From contig CAMBDW010000004.1 of assembly GCA_945865535.1 (NCBI GenBank), positions 50,923 through 114,922 on the forward strand: 64,000 nucleotides of DNA, written 5' to 3'. This document shows, piece by piece, positions 17,158 to 26,162 of this stretch. Below the pieces are notes generated by a model, which worked only from the letters and a program-made list of their open reading frames with translations, did not search any database and had not been told where the DNA came from. The translations under genes and the position numbers were made by a program. The stretch's first letter is position 1, and every line of letters starts with the position of its first letter. Source of the DNA: Chryseobacterium gleum. Lineage in GTDB: Bacteria > Bacteroidota > Bacteroidia > Flavobacteriales > BACL11.

Positions 17158-18699
17158 TCAGCACTTATCAGCACATTTTTCGCCATCAATGGCAGCAGAG
17201 ATAATACCTCCAGCATAACCAGCTCCTTCACCACAAGGAAAAAGCCCTTTAATTTGAGGATGTTGTAATGTTTCTTTATCTCTAGGAATTCTAACAGGGG
17301 AAGAGGTTCTGCTTTCTGGGGCGTGTACTACAGCTTCATTTGTCAAATATCCCTTCATTTGCATACCAAACTGTCTAAATCCTTCTTTGAGATTTTCATT
17401 TACAAATTTTGGTAAAATTGTACTCAGTTGAGTCGATTTTGTACCAGGAAAATAAGATGTTTTTGGAATATTAGCCGATAATTTATTAGTAGTGAAATCA
17501 ACTAACCTTTGTGCTGGAACTTTTTGTGTTTTGCCTGCCATTTCCCAAGCAATTTGCTCTATTTCTTTTTGAAAATACATGCCAGCAAGCGGACCCTTAT
17601 CAGCATATTTTGCGAAATCTTTATTATTAAGTTCTACTACAATTCCTGAGTTTGAAGTTTCGTAATCTCTTCTGGATGGAGACCATCCATTGGTTACAAC
17701 CTCACCAGGGCTTGTGGCGCAAGGAGCAATAATCCCGCCAGGACACATACAAAAGGAATAAACTCCTCTACCATTTACTTGTTTGACAATAGAATATGGA
17801 GCTGGAGGCAAATATTCTCCTCTTGATTTACATTTATATTGTATTTGGTCGATTAATTCTTGAGTATGCTCTACTCTTACACCAAGAGCAAATGCTTTTG
17901 CTTCTATCTCAATCTCTTTTTTATGTAATAGTTCAAATATATCACGAGCAGAATGCCCTGTTGCTAAAATAATTTTACTGGCATTAATTTTTTCGCCATT
18001 GTGAAGTAAAACACCATCAACTTTTTTATTTTTTATGATAATATCAGTTACTCTAGAGTTAAATAAAACTTTGCCTCCATATTTTATAATAGTTTCGCGT
18101 ATAGCTTTAATAATTTTAGGCAGTTTATTAGTCCCTATATGAGGATGTGCATCTACTTTTATTTCTGGATTAGCACCATGATGAATTAAAACATCTAAGA
18201 TATTTTCGACATCTCCTCTTTTTGTACTTCTGGTATATAGCTTTCCATCTGAGTAGGTGCCAGCACCACCCTCACCAAAACAGTAGTTGGAATCTTCATT
18301 TACTATATGTTCTTTTGTAAGTTTTGCTAAATCTAATCTTCTTGCTCTCACATCTTTTCCTCTTTCTATAATAATTGGCTGTAATCCTTTTGTTAGTAGT
18401 TTTAAAGCTGCAAAAAGACCAGCAGGACCAGCACCAATAATAATTACTTCCTGGGCATTACTGACATCTTTATATTCAGTAATTATTTTTTTTACGATAT
18501 TGCAGGACTCGTTAATGTAAATAGCAACGCTTAAGTTGATTTTAGTTATTTTTTGCCTTGCATCAATCGATCTTTTTAAAATTTCAATATGTTTTATAGA
18601 AGACTTCTCAGCATTAACTTTTTCAGAAACAATTTCTAAAAGTAAATCAGAATTTGCGGCCTCCTTAGGTAAAACTTGAAGTTGTACTTTTTTTATCAT
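17158..18699 (-). CDS. FAD-dependent oxidoreductase, COG2509-type
   Basis: 513 residues from the ATG at 18697-18699; the preceding TTG would add one residue but sits inside the promoter spacing. The Rossmann motif VIIIGAGPAGLFAALKLL (about residues 87-104) binds FAD. CFGEGGAGTYSDGKLYTR and the C-terminal FPCGEGAGYAGGIISAAIDG are signature blocks of this uncharacterised dehydrogenase group. The N-terminal roughly 85 residues form a small alpha/beta domain seen in the same group. It is cytoplasmic with no signal. The physiological substrate is unknown. It stands alone. Confidence 0.9.
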   Translation of the reverse strand: MIKKVQLQVLPKEAANSDLLLEIVSEKVNAEKSSIKHIEILKRSIDARQKITKINLSVAIYINESCNIVKKIITEYKDVSNAQEVIIIGAGPAGLFAALKLLTKGLQPIIIERGKDVRARRLDLAKLTKEHIVNEDSNYCFGEGGAGTYSDGKLYTRSTKRGDVENILDVLIHHGANPEIKVDAHPHIGTNKLPKIIKAIRETIIKYGGKVLFNSRVTDIIIKNKKVDGVLLHNGEKINASKIILATGHSARDIFELLHKKEIEIEAKAFALGVRVEHTQELIDQIQYKCKSRGEYLPPAPYSIVKQVNGRGVYSFCMCPGGIIAPCATSPGEVVTNGWSPSRRDYETSNSGIVVELNNKDFAKYADKGPLAGMYFQKEIEQIAWEMAGKTQKVPAQRLVDFTTNKLSANIPKTSYFPGTKSTQLSTILPKFVNENLKEGFRQFGMQMKGYLTNEAVVHAPESRTSSPVRIPRDKETLQHPQIKGLFPCGEGAGYAGGIISAAIDGEKCADKC

Positions 18700-18704
18700 C
18701 AAGA

Positions 18705-18712
18705 CAAAATTA
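18705..18712 (-). promoter_or_regulatory. Leaderless-type -7 box TAATTTTG, supports ATG start at 18699
   Basis: The minus strand reads TAATTTTG, ending 5 bases before the ATG at 18699. The constant spacing seen elsewhere in the window favours this ATG over the upstream TTG. Confidence 0.6.
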
Positions 18713-18783
18713 CATATTGATTCTGAACGAATAAACTATTTTAAATTTAATTATTATAATGATGTGAAATCATTTAACAGTTG

Positions 18784-18791
18784 TATTTTTG
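18784..18791 (+). promoter_or_regulatory. Putative -7 box TATTTTTG for the subtilisin gene
   Basis: A perfect TAnnTTTG match 18 bases before the ATG at 18810. No clear -33 TTG was seen. Confidence 0.5.
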
Positions 18792-18809
18792 TAAGAAACA
18801 ATTTATTCA

Positions 18810-21800
18810 ATGAGAAAGCATCTTCTTCTTATTTTCTTAATTACATTCTTTAGCGCTAATTTATTTGCTCAAGAAAGCACTTTATTTCTAAAGTCAGGCA
18901 CAATAACTTTAAGCTATGATATTGAAATAGATAGATCAAATAATATAAATTATCACTTTGTGTGTTTTTCTAAGATTCCAAGCAATAAAGAAAAGGAAAA
19001 TATTAGAGATATTGGTATTGATTTTTTGGAGTATATTCCAAATAGAGCGTATGTAGTAAGTATTCCAAAAAACATCAATATTACTACTTTATCTGATTTT
19101 GGTATTCTTGCTATCTCTGCTATTAAGCCTCATTATAAAATTGATCCTAAGTTGCAGAATAATAATTTTCCTGTTTGGGCTTTGAATAACAACAAGTTAT
19201 CTGTTAAAGTATTATTATATAAAAATGCAGATATATTTAGTGTTCAGGAATCTTTTAAAATGAGTAATTATCAAATAGATGCTATAAATAGTTTTAGCAA
19301 TAGTATTACTTTAAAAATAGACCCTATTGAATTATCTGCATTATCAACTATTAATGAAGTGTGGTATATTGAACCTATTGACTCTCCATCAGAGAAAGAA
19401 AATAAAACGGGAAGAACATTACATAGGTCAAATACAATAAATACTGAATATACCAGTGGAAGACATTATAATGGAGAAGGAATAAATATTATGATGCAAG
19501 ATGATGGAATAATTGGTCCTCATATTGATTATCAAGGTAGAATTGACCAGTCAAATTGTGGAGGATGTAGTACAAGTAGTGGAGACGATCATGGTGATCA
19601 TGTTGCTGGTACTATTATGGGTTCTGGCAATTTAGATCCAATTGCTGCTGGTATGTCTGATGCAGCCTTTTTATATGTGTATAGTTCGAATAATAACAAC
19701 TATTATGATGTTCCTTTATTATATCAAAATAATGATGTAATTATTACCTCAAAATCATATAGCAATGGCTGCAATGCTGGATACACCTCATTAGCAAAAG
19801 ATTTAGATGAGCAGATTAATCTATATCCATCACTCATTCATGTGTTTTCAGCAGGAAATGATGGAAGTTCTGATTGTGGATATGGTGCAGGAAGCGGATG
19901 GGGCAATGTAACAGGAGGGCATAAACAAGGCAAAAATGTAATTGCTGTAGCAAATCTTACATCATCAGGAATTTTAGCCTCATCATCAAGTAGGGGTCCT
20001 GCTGCTGATGGCAGAATAAAACCTGATATTGGAGCAAAAGGCAGTTCTGTAAATTCTACTATTCCAGACAATGATTATGGTTTAAAAACAGGAACATCAA
20101 TGTCTTGTCCAGGAATTGCTGGTGTAATGGGGCAATTGTATCAGGCTTATAAAGAATTGAATGGTGGACAAAATCCAAATTCTTCTATTATGAAGAATGT
20201 ATTATTGAATGCTGCTGATGATATCGGAAACCCTGGACCTGATTTCCAGCATGGATGGGGAGAAGTAAATGTGCTTAGAGCAGTCACAATTCTAGAAAAT
20301 AATCAGTATCTTATTGATAATATTTCTCAGGGGGGTACTAACACGCATTCCATTACTATTCCCTCTGGAACAAATCAATTAAAATTAATGGTATATTGGC
20401 ATGATAAAGAAGCAAGTGCTAATGCTAGTCCGGCTTTAGTGAATGATTTGGATATAGAATTGTTTGATGATTTAGGCAATTCAGTAGAATTACCATGGAT
20501 ACTTGACACTACTGCAAATTCAGCAGCACTTAATTCTAATGCTATAAAAGGAGCGGATCATATTAATAATATGGAACAGATTACTATGGATAATCCATTG
20601 CCTGGAAATTACACTCTAATGGTAAGTGGCAATTCTATTCCTTTTGGACCTCAGGAGTATTCGGTTTCCTATGTTTTTTTAAATGATGAAATAACGCTTA
20701 CTTACCCAGTGGGTGGAGAAGGTTGGGTTGCTAGTGAATCAGAAATTATTAGATGGGATGCATATGGAAATAGCGGTAATTTTACTTTAGAATATACTAT
20801 TGATGGAGGGGCGAATTGGATAGGAGTAAATTCTAGTATTAATGGTAGTAATAGACAATATACACTTGTTTCAGTACCTAATGTAGTTGCGAATAATGCA
20901 AAAGTACGTGTCAGTAGAAATGGTTTCTCAGATGAGAGTGATGATTTTTTTAGTATTATTAATGTGCCTCAAAATGTAGTAGTAGACTGGATTTGTGCAG
21001 ATTCTGTTTATGTTTTTTGGAATGCAGTAAGTGGTGCTACATCTTATGAAGTGAGCATGCTAGGAAATATGTATATGGATTCAATGACAACAACTACAAC
21101 GACAAATGCATTCTTTCTAAATCCTAATCCTTTAGTTACGGATAGTTGGTTTTCAGTTTGTGCAAAAGTTAATGGAAAAAAAGGAAGAAGGGCGATAGCT
21201 GTAAACGCACAACCAACTTATAATGGATGTACTGATGTTCCTATTGCAGATTTTTCTGTTTCATCTTCATTATCTTGCTCAGGAGAAATTTCTTTTTCAG
21301 ATTTGAGTCAGAATCAGCCAAATAATTGGAGTTGGGATTTTGGAGATGGAAACACTTCAAGCTTGCAAGATCCTGTCCATAATTATCAAAGTAGTGGCAG
21401 CTATTCAGTACAATTAATAGTTTCAAATAATTTGGGTGCAGATACTGTTTTTTATCAAAATTTATTTAGTGTGAATTATACTCCTGCTCCTATAACTTAT
21501 AATGACACTTCTTTTGTAAATCCATCTTCATTTATTCTAAGCAGTTCTTCAAATAATGTAAAATGGTTTTCAGACACTTTGGGAAGCGCTCCTTTATATT
21601 CTGGAGCAAACTTTACTACACCAGTTTTAACTCAGAATACGACTTATTATGCTAGAGATTTTGGAGGATCTTCAGTATTTGGTGGCCCCTTAGATAACAG
21701 CATTGGTGGTGGAGGATATTACAATAATGATAGACATCTGCTTATTGATTGTTACACTCCTTCTAAATTAGTTTCTTTTGATGTATATGCTGGAACATCA

Positions 21801-22382
21801 CAAGCAATAACATTTGAATTAAGGGATAATAATTCACAGGTGGTGGAAGATACTACAATTACAGTTCAGTTAGGATTAAATACTTTGAATGTAGATTTTA
21901 ATGTTCCAGTTATGAATGATTTGGAATTAGGAATCTCTAGTGGAAGTTCTGGCTTATACAGGAATAATTCTGGAGCTTCTTATCCTTATCAACTGGCTAG
22001 CTTAGCAAGTATTACAGGCCATAATTCCCCATTTGGTGATCCTGAATACTACTACTTTTTTTACAATCTAAACATGATAGAGAATTGTAAATCAGAGTAT
22101 GCAGATGCTACAGCAGTATTCATTACTTCACCTGTCTCTATTGCAGAAAATAATCAGCTAATAAATATTTTTCCAAATCCCACAACATCAAAGTGTACTA
22201 TTACGGCTACTAATACAATTAAACAAATACTCGTTTTTGATGTAAGTGCTCGCCTTTATATGTTGCAATACCCTTACAGCAATGCTACAGTATTGGATAT
22301 GCGTGAATTATCAAAAGGGATGTATACTATCAAAGTTATAACTGAAAAAGAAACCTTTCAAAGACAAATAATTATCCAATAA
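18810..22382 (+). CDS. Secreted subtilisin-like serine protease with PKD domain and T9SS sorting signal
   Basis: 1190 residues. Signal peptide 1-20, then a propeptide-like region (about 20-205). The S8 catalytic domain has Asp231 in MQDDGI, His261 in DHGDHVAGTI and Ser430 in GTSMSCPGIAG, so the triad is complete. A P-domain-like/Ig-like region follows, then a PKD domain (about 810-888, NWSWDFGDGNTSS), a module of about 130 residues (about 960-1093) shared with the protein at 41882-43870, and a T9SS type A sorting domain (about 1117-1190; NIFPNPTTSKCTI, LSKGMYTIKV). It is likely exported through the outer membrane and released or surface-attached as a degradative protease. The next gene overlaps its stop by one base. 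Confidence 0.95.
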   Translation: MRKHLLLIFLITFFSANLFAQESTLFLKSGTITLSYDIEIDRSNNINYHFVCFSKIPSNKEKENIRDIGIDFLEYIPNRAYVVSIPKNINITTLSDFGILAISAIKPHYKIDPKLQNNNFPVWALNNNKLSVKVLLYKNADIFSVQESFKMSNYQIDAINSFSNSITLKIDPIELSALSTINEVWYIEPIDSPSEKENKTGRTLHRSNTINTEYTSGRHYNGEGINIMMQDDGIIGPHIDYQGRIDQSNCGGCSTSSGDDHGDHVAGTIMGSGNLDPIAAGMSDAAFLYVYSSNNNNYYDVPLLYQNNDVIITSKSYSNGCNAGYTSLAKDLDEQINLYPSLIHVFSAGNDGSSDCGYGAGSGWGNVTGGHKQGKNVIAVANLTSSGILASSSSRGPAADGRIKPDIGAKGSSVNSTIPDNDYGLKTGTSMSCPGIAGVMGQLYQAYKELNGGQNPNSSIMKNVLLNAADDIGNPGPDFQHGWGEVNVLRAVTILENNQYLIDNISQGGTNTHSITIPSGTNQLKLMVYWHDKEASANASPALVNDLDIELFDDLGNSVELPWILDTTANSAALNSNAIKGADHINNMEQITMDNPLPGNYTLMVSGNSIPFGPQEYSVSYVFLNDEITLTYPVGGEGWVASESEIIRWDAYGNSGNFTLEYTIDGGANWIGVNSSINGSNRQYTLVSVPNVVANNAKVRVSRNGFSDESDDFFSIINVPQNVVVDWICADSVYVFWNAVSGATSYEVSMLGNMYMDSMTTTTTTNAFFLNPNPLVTDSWFSVCAKVNGKKGRRAIAVNAQPTYNGCTDVPIADFSVSSSLSCSGEISFSDLSQNQPNNWSWDFGDGNTSSLQDPVHNYQSSGSYSVQLIVSNNLGADTVFYQNLFSVNYTPAPITYNDTSFVNPSSFILSSSSNNVKWFSDTLGSAPLYSGANFTTPVLTQNTTYYARDFGGSSVFGGPLDNSIGGGGYYNNDRHLLIDCYTPSKLVSFDVYAGTSQAITFELRDNNSQVVEDTTITVQLGLNTLNVDFNVPVMNDLELGISSGSSGLYRNNSGASYPYQLASLASITGHNSPFGDPEYYYFFYNLNMIENCKSEYADATAVFITSPVSIAENNQLINIFPNPTTSKCTITATNTIKQILVFDVSARLYMLQYPYSNATVLDMRELSKGMYTIKVITEKETFQRQIIIQ
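21690..22090 (+). other. Shared C-terminal module, copy in the subtilisin
   Basis: The encoded segment begins LDNSIGGGGYYNNDRHLLID and contains TFELRDNNSQVVEDTT and LELGISSGSSGLYRNN. It aligns closely with 43312-43717. A beta-sandwich adhesion or binding role is an inference. Confidence 0.7.
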
Positions 22383-22960
22383 TGCAAAGATTTGCGATAT
22401 TTTTTCTTTTTAGCTTATTTTTTCTTTCAGTAAATGCACAAACTATAAATGTCTTGGATTTTGAAGTAATAGATCAGGACACTATTTTTTTTTCTAAATT
22501 ACCAGAAGTAGAAATATTAGCATTTAAGAGTAAAGAGGATAAAAACGCTTACTACATTTTAAAAAGGAGAGTGCTTAAAGTGTATCCCTATGCATTAATA
22601 GCGAAAAAGAAACTAGATGAGATTAAATCAAATTTAGAGAATATTCCAAAAAGGAGAAAAAAGAAACAGTACACCAAAGAAGTGACCAAATGGGTCAAAG
22701 AGGAATATACCGATAGATTAAAGAGCCTTACTATGAATGAAGGAAAGATATTGGTAAAGCTGATTTACCGTGAAACCAATACTACATCTTATGATATTGT
22801 AAAATCATATAGAGGAAGTTTTAATGCATTATTTTGGCAAACCATGGCTAAACTTTGGGATAATAATTTAAAAACTCAATATGATCCTGTAAATATCAGA
22901 GAGGATATGCTTATAGAACACATTCTTATACAAGCTAAATTGGAAGGAGTTTTAGAATAA
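22382..22960 (+). CDS. DUF4294-family exported protein
   Basis: 192 residues with signal peptide MQRFAIFFLFSLFFLSVNAQ. The body shows the DUF4294 pattern: YILKRRVLKVYPYALIAKKK, a Lys/Arg-rich helix, LTMNEGKILVKLIYRETN, and SYRGSFNALFWQTMAKLWDN near the end. Function is unknown; the family is widespread in Bacteroidota and predicted periplasmic. The ATG overlaps the last base of the protease stop (TAATG), so it is translated from the same mRNA. A terminator follows. Confidence 0.85.
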   Translation: MQRFAIFFLFSLFFLSVNAQTINVLDFEVIDQDTIFFSKLPEVEILAFKSKEDKNAYYILKRRVLKVYPYALIAKKKLDEIKSNLENIPKRRKKKQYTKEVTKWVKEEYTDRLKSLTMNEGKILVKLIYRETNTTSYDIVKSYRGSFNALFWQTMAKLWDNNLKTQYDPVNIREDMLIEHILIQAKLEGVLE

Positions 22961-22986
22961 AAAACGGGCTTTAGAAGCCCGTTTCA
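22961..22986. terminator. Bidirectional rho-independent terminator
   Basis: The hairpin AAACGGGCTT-TAG-AAGCCCGTTT lies between convergent genes with A and T tracts on both sides. Confidence 0.85.
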
Positions 22987-23003
22987 TTTTTTAGTAAGTG
23001 GGG

Positions 23004-24914
23004 TTATTTAGTAAATTTTCTTAAAATTCTACTGTCTTCAAAAATAATAGCAATGGAATAAATTCCGCTTTCAAGTTGTTCTACATTAATAGTGGTAGAT
23101 GGATTTTCTTTTGATAGTATTATTCTACCTAAGCCATCATAAATTTCAATCTTTTTTATTTCTTTTTCAGTACTAATATTTAGAGTATTATTTACAGGAT
23201 TAGGAAATAATTTTAAATTATCAACCTTAGTATTTTGAACTGAAGTTAGATTGCAATTTGCTTGACATCCTGCAAGACTAGCATATAAACCAGAACCATC
23301 TGCTGGATCAATACATCCTAGAGTTGTATTACAATTCCAAGTTGGTGTTACTATTCCACAATTTACTTGACAATCAGTTAATAAAGCGTAAGTTCCATTT
23401 CCTGTTCCTGGGTCTGTACAACTTCCATTTGTGCAATTCCAAGTTGGTGTTACTATTCCACAATTTGCTTGACAATCCGTCAAAGTGGCATAAATTCCCA
23501 TTCCGTTACCAGGATCATAACATCCAAAACCTAAATCACATTCATAGGTTACTGTAGGAATGATACAATTTGTTTGACAATCAGTCAGAGTTGCATACAT
23601 TCCCATTCCGTTTCCTGGATCATAACAGCCACCGCTCCACCAGTCACATTCATAGCTTACAGGAACTACGCAAGTAGTTTGACATGCGGCAAGTGTTGAG
23701 TAAGGACCACTTCCTGTTCCTGGGTCAACACATGAATAATTAATACATTCATAAGTAATGGGTTGTTGTATAGCTACATTTTCAAAATAAGATGTTTCCT
23801 CAGATGTTCCTGCAAGTAAATCTAAATCACCGTCTCCATCTAAATCTTTAAATTCAAGTGTGGGTGCACTATTAAATAGGGATCCATTTAACCCATAAGG
23901 ATTACTTACAGTTGTGGAAAATTGAGCAGTATTAGCAGTGCCTGTATTTTCATTAAATGAAAATTGTCCAGCATAATTTACATATTCGCCAAATATTATA
24001 TCTAAATCACCATCATTATCCAAATCTGTTAATGATGTAATTCCAACTCCATAAGCAGAGGGAATACCAAAAGTATTGGCTTGAGCCAAACTGAATGTTG
24101 GCGATGTACTACTTCCAGTATTTTCAATAAAAAGAAAGTTGCTATAATAACTACCGTAGCTTAAGGAACAATTAATTAAATCAAAATCTCCATCATTATC
24201 AATGTCTCCTATAGCTGAGAATTCAATATTAGGAGAGTCTTGCAATCCGAAAGGATTTACAACAGCTGGTCCAAAGTTAGCAACAGCAGGGGTGCCTATA
24301 TTCTCATAATACCTATATCTAGAAACGTAAGAATAAGTGGAATAATTAAAAGTAAAAATATTAGATAATACATCAAAATCTCCATCTCCATCAAAATCTA
24401 CAAAGTGTCTTTGTTGAAAAATATCAGATGAAATTATTGAATCAGGTAAATTGAAAGGATTTGACTCTGGAACATCAAAATTAGGATTGGTTGAGGTACC
24501 AATATTTTCTTGAAAATTGAAATTTCCCATATACACATAGTAGCCATAAATTATATTATCTGTAAAAAGATCGAGATCCCCATCATTATCAATATCAATT
24601 AGGTTTACTGATTGGAAATTATTAGTAGTTCCTGGTGTAATTCCAAAAGGATTTGTTACAGGATAGGCAAACCATTGAGCAGCAGCTGTATTGGTAAAAG
24701 AAATTCCTATAAAAAGAGCAATAGTTCCAAGAATGCGCTTCAATCCAGGGGCACTTATAATGCCATTAAGTTGACTCACTAAGTACTTAATCTTATCTGA
24801 AATCTTCTTAATTTCTGATTTTAGATTTGAATCAGTTTTTTGGATTAAAATATTTAGTTTTTTTACTAAGTACTTTAATTGTCTTTCTTTTCTTGAATAG
24901 TGTTTTGTAGACAT
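23004..24914 (-). CDS. T9SS-secreted FG-GAP/VCBS repeat protein with five Cys-rich repeats
   Basis: 636 residues from the ATG at 24912-24914; an upstream TTG would add three residues. The N terminus has a long basic/helical lead (about 60 residues) before a hydrophobic signal segment ending TAAAQW, which is unusual. Residues about 85-385 hold repeated calcium-binding FG-GAP blades with DIDNDGDLDLF, DFDGDGDFDVL and DLDGDGDLDLLAG. Residues about 386-560 hold five tandem repeats of 34-37 residues, each with three Cys. The C terminus is a T9SS type A domain (LKLFPNPVNNTLNIS, LESGIYSIAI). It is probably a large surface or secreted protein with an unknown ligand. Confidence 0.9.
   Translation of the reverse strand: MSTKHYSRKERQLKYLVKKLNILIQKTDSNLKSEIKKISDKIKYLVSQLNGIISAPGLKRILGTIALFIGISFTNTAAAQWFAYPVTNPFGITPGTTNNFQSVNLIDIDNDGDLDLFTDNIIYGYYVYMGNFNFQENIGTSTNPNFDVPESNPFNLPDSIISSDIFQQRHFVDFDGDGDFDVLSNIFTFNYSTYSYVSRYRYYENIGTPAVANFGPAVVNPFGLQDSPNIEFSAIGDIDNDGDFDLINCSLSYGSYYSNFLFIENTGSSTSPTFSLAQANTFGIPSAYGVGITSLTDLDNDGDLDIIFGEYVNYAGQFSFNENTGTANTAQFSTTVSNPYGLNGSLFNSAPTLEFKDLDGDGDLDLLAGTSEETSYFENVAIQQPITYECINYSCVDPGTGSGPYSTLAACQTTCVVPVSYECDWWSGGCYDPGNGMGMYATLTDCQTNCIIPTVTYECDLGFGCYDPGNGMGIYATLTDCQANCGIVTPTWNCTNGSCTDPGTGNGTYALLTDCQVNCGIVTPTWNCNTTLGCIDPADGSGLYASLAGCQANCNLTSVQNTKVDNLKLFPNPVNNTLNISTEKEIKKIEIYDGLGRIILSKENPSTTINVEQLESGIYSIAIIFEDSRILRKFTK
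23247..23761 (-). repeat. Five tandem Cys-rich coding repeats of about 102-111 bases
   Basis: Each unit encodes a pattern like C-x4-6-C-x-DPGxGxGxYATLTDCQxNC. Bases 23332-23364 and 23434-23466 are an identical 33-base direct repeat offset by 102 bases (34 codons), indicating recent duplication or gene conversion. Confidence 0.85.
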
Positions 24915-24941
24915 TATTATCAATGTTAATTATACAGTCCA

Positions 24942-24949
24942 CAAACTTA
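24942..24949 (-). promoter_or_regulatory. Putative -7 box TAAGTTTG for the FG-GAP protein gene
   Basis: The minus strand reads TAAGTTTG, matching TAnnTTTG, 27 bases before the ATG at 24914. Confidence 0.5.
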
Positions 24950-25013
24950 AGAAATAGAAATTTAAATACAATAGGTTATAGAAAATTAATTTTAAGATAA
25001 TAATATTGAGTTA

Positions 25014-26099
25014 CTATTTACTTTTATCTTCTCTCCAAAAAGTAGTATTTGGTATCATTAAACCTTTTTTATGATCCTCAGTTAAGGTGTTTAAGATATT
25101 TGGTCGTGTTTTATTAGCTAGTATATGAATATCGTAAATTTCATCTAAAGAAGTAAGATAAATTAACTTTCCAATGATGCTTTTGGTAGGTAGATGAACA
25201 ACTACTATTCCTGCTTCATTAGCTTTTTTAGCAAAGGGTAGTTTGCCAAAAGTTGAAGAGTTTTTTCTGAGTTTAGAAAGTCCAATAAACAAATAATCTT
25301 TATGTAAACTCATACCTCTTACAAAACCATCAATTTGTATAATAACTTCATAAGTGCCATTATTAGTATTGATTTTTACTAATTCACCAGTTGCTGAAAG
25401 CAGTACATATAACTCATTATTAAAAATTCTTGGTGTATGTGGCATAGCCAACCCCTCAGCCACGATAGTATTAGTTTCCACATCAATAATTATTCCGCTT
25501 TCAGTTACTTTTTCTCTCCAACTTTGAGGTGTGTTTCCATTATTAAATGCTGTAGCATATTTTGGTTTTCCATTTTGCATTGCCATTCCGTTGAGGTGAC
25601 ATCTATCTTCAGAAGCAATTTTATCAATAAAAGGAGGTGTCCAATAAGGAGTAAAATTAAAGGTATCATCAATTTTTACTATGGATGAAAAAAGAGTATT
25701 TACGGCATATAATTCTCCATTGTTTCCAAAATTTAAGTCATGAATATCAATAGCTCCTGTATGAAAAGTATTTCTGGGTAAATACATTGCATCATATTTA
25801 TTAGGTGCTTTTGGATAGAAATGTGCTAAATCAGTAGAATTTCTAAAAACGATAACTTCATCTTTACATGCAATAGCAATTTTATCTTTTTGAGTATCCT
25901 CAGCGATTCCCATTGCTTTTTCAAAGTTTCTTGGAAGTTGAATCACACTGTCCTCATCTTGAGCAGAAATAAACACAACTTTTCCCGCTTGGTAAGTAGA
26001 TATTGCAATGCTGCAATTCAATTGTTTTAATAATTGGGGGATTTGTGGGGTGTATTTACAGCTAAAAGGAGCTAGAGATTCTGGATTTTCATTATTCAT
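25014..26099 (-). CDS. TIGR03032-family conserved protein
   Basis: 361 residues from the ATG at 26097-26099; an upstream reading adds 13 unlikely hydrophobic residues overlapping the promoter region. Motifs of the TIGR03032/DUF4915 family are visible: SIAISTYQAGKVVFIS, FEKAMGIAED, HTGAIDIHDLNFGNNGELYAVNT, CHLNGMAMQNGKPKYATAFN and MPHTPRIFNNELYVL. The fold is probably a propeller of the strictosidine-synthase-like type. There is no signal peptide. Relatives occur near tetratricopeptide or sulfotransferase genes, but function is unproven. The nearest upstream box (TATTATTG, 4 bases before the ATG) is one mismatch off consensus. Confidence 0.8.
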   Translation of the reverse strand: MNNENPESLAPFSCKYTPQIPQLLKQLNCSIAISTYQAGKVVFISAQDEDSVIQLPRNFEKAMGIAEDTQKDKIAIACKDEVIVFRNSTDLAHFYPKAPNKYDAMYLPRNTFHTGAIDIHDLNFGNNGELYAVNTLFSSIVKIDDTFNFTPYWTPPFIDKIASEDRCHLNGMAMQNGKPKYATAFNNGNTPQSWREKVTESGIIIDVETNTIVAEGLAMPHTPRIFNNELYVLLSATGELVKINTNNGTYEVIIQIDGFVRGMSLHKDYLFIGLSKLRKNSSTFGKLPFAKKANEAGIVVVHLPTKSIIGKLIYLTSLDEIYDIHILANKTRPNILNTLTEDHKKGLMIPNTTFWREDKSK

Positions 26100-26162
26100 A
26101 ATACAATAATACAAAAAAGCGGACATGAAAGCCCACATTAGTATTTCCTATAAGTTTAAAAT

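Noticed and set aside
23324..23557. An open frame on the plus strand opposite the Cys-rich repeats
   Set aside because: It is the antisense of the repeat units and repeats because the coding strand repeats; no start signal or domain.
23247..23761. Regular direct repeats that could suggest a CRISPR array
   Set aside because: The periodicity is a multiple of three, the repeats are in frame in a protein, only parts are identical, and there are no unique spacers or cas genes.
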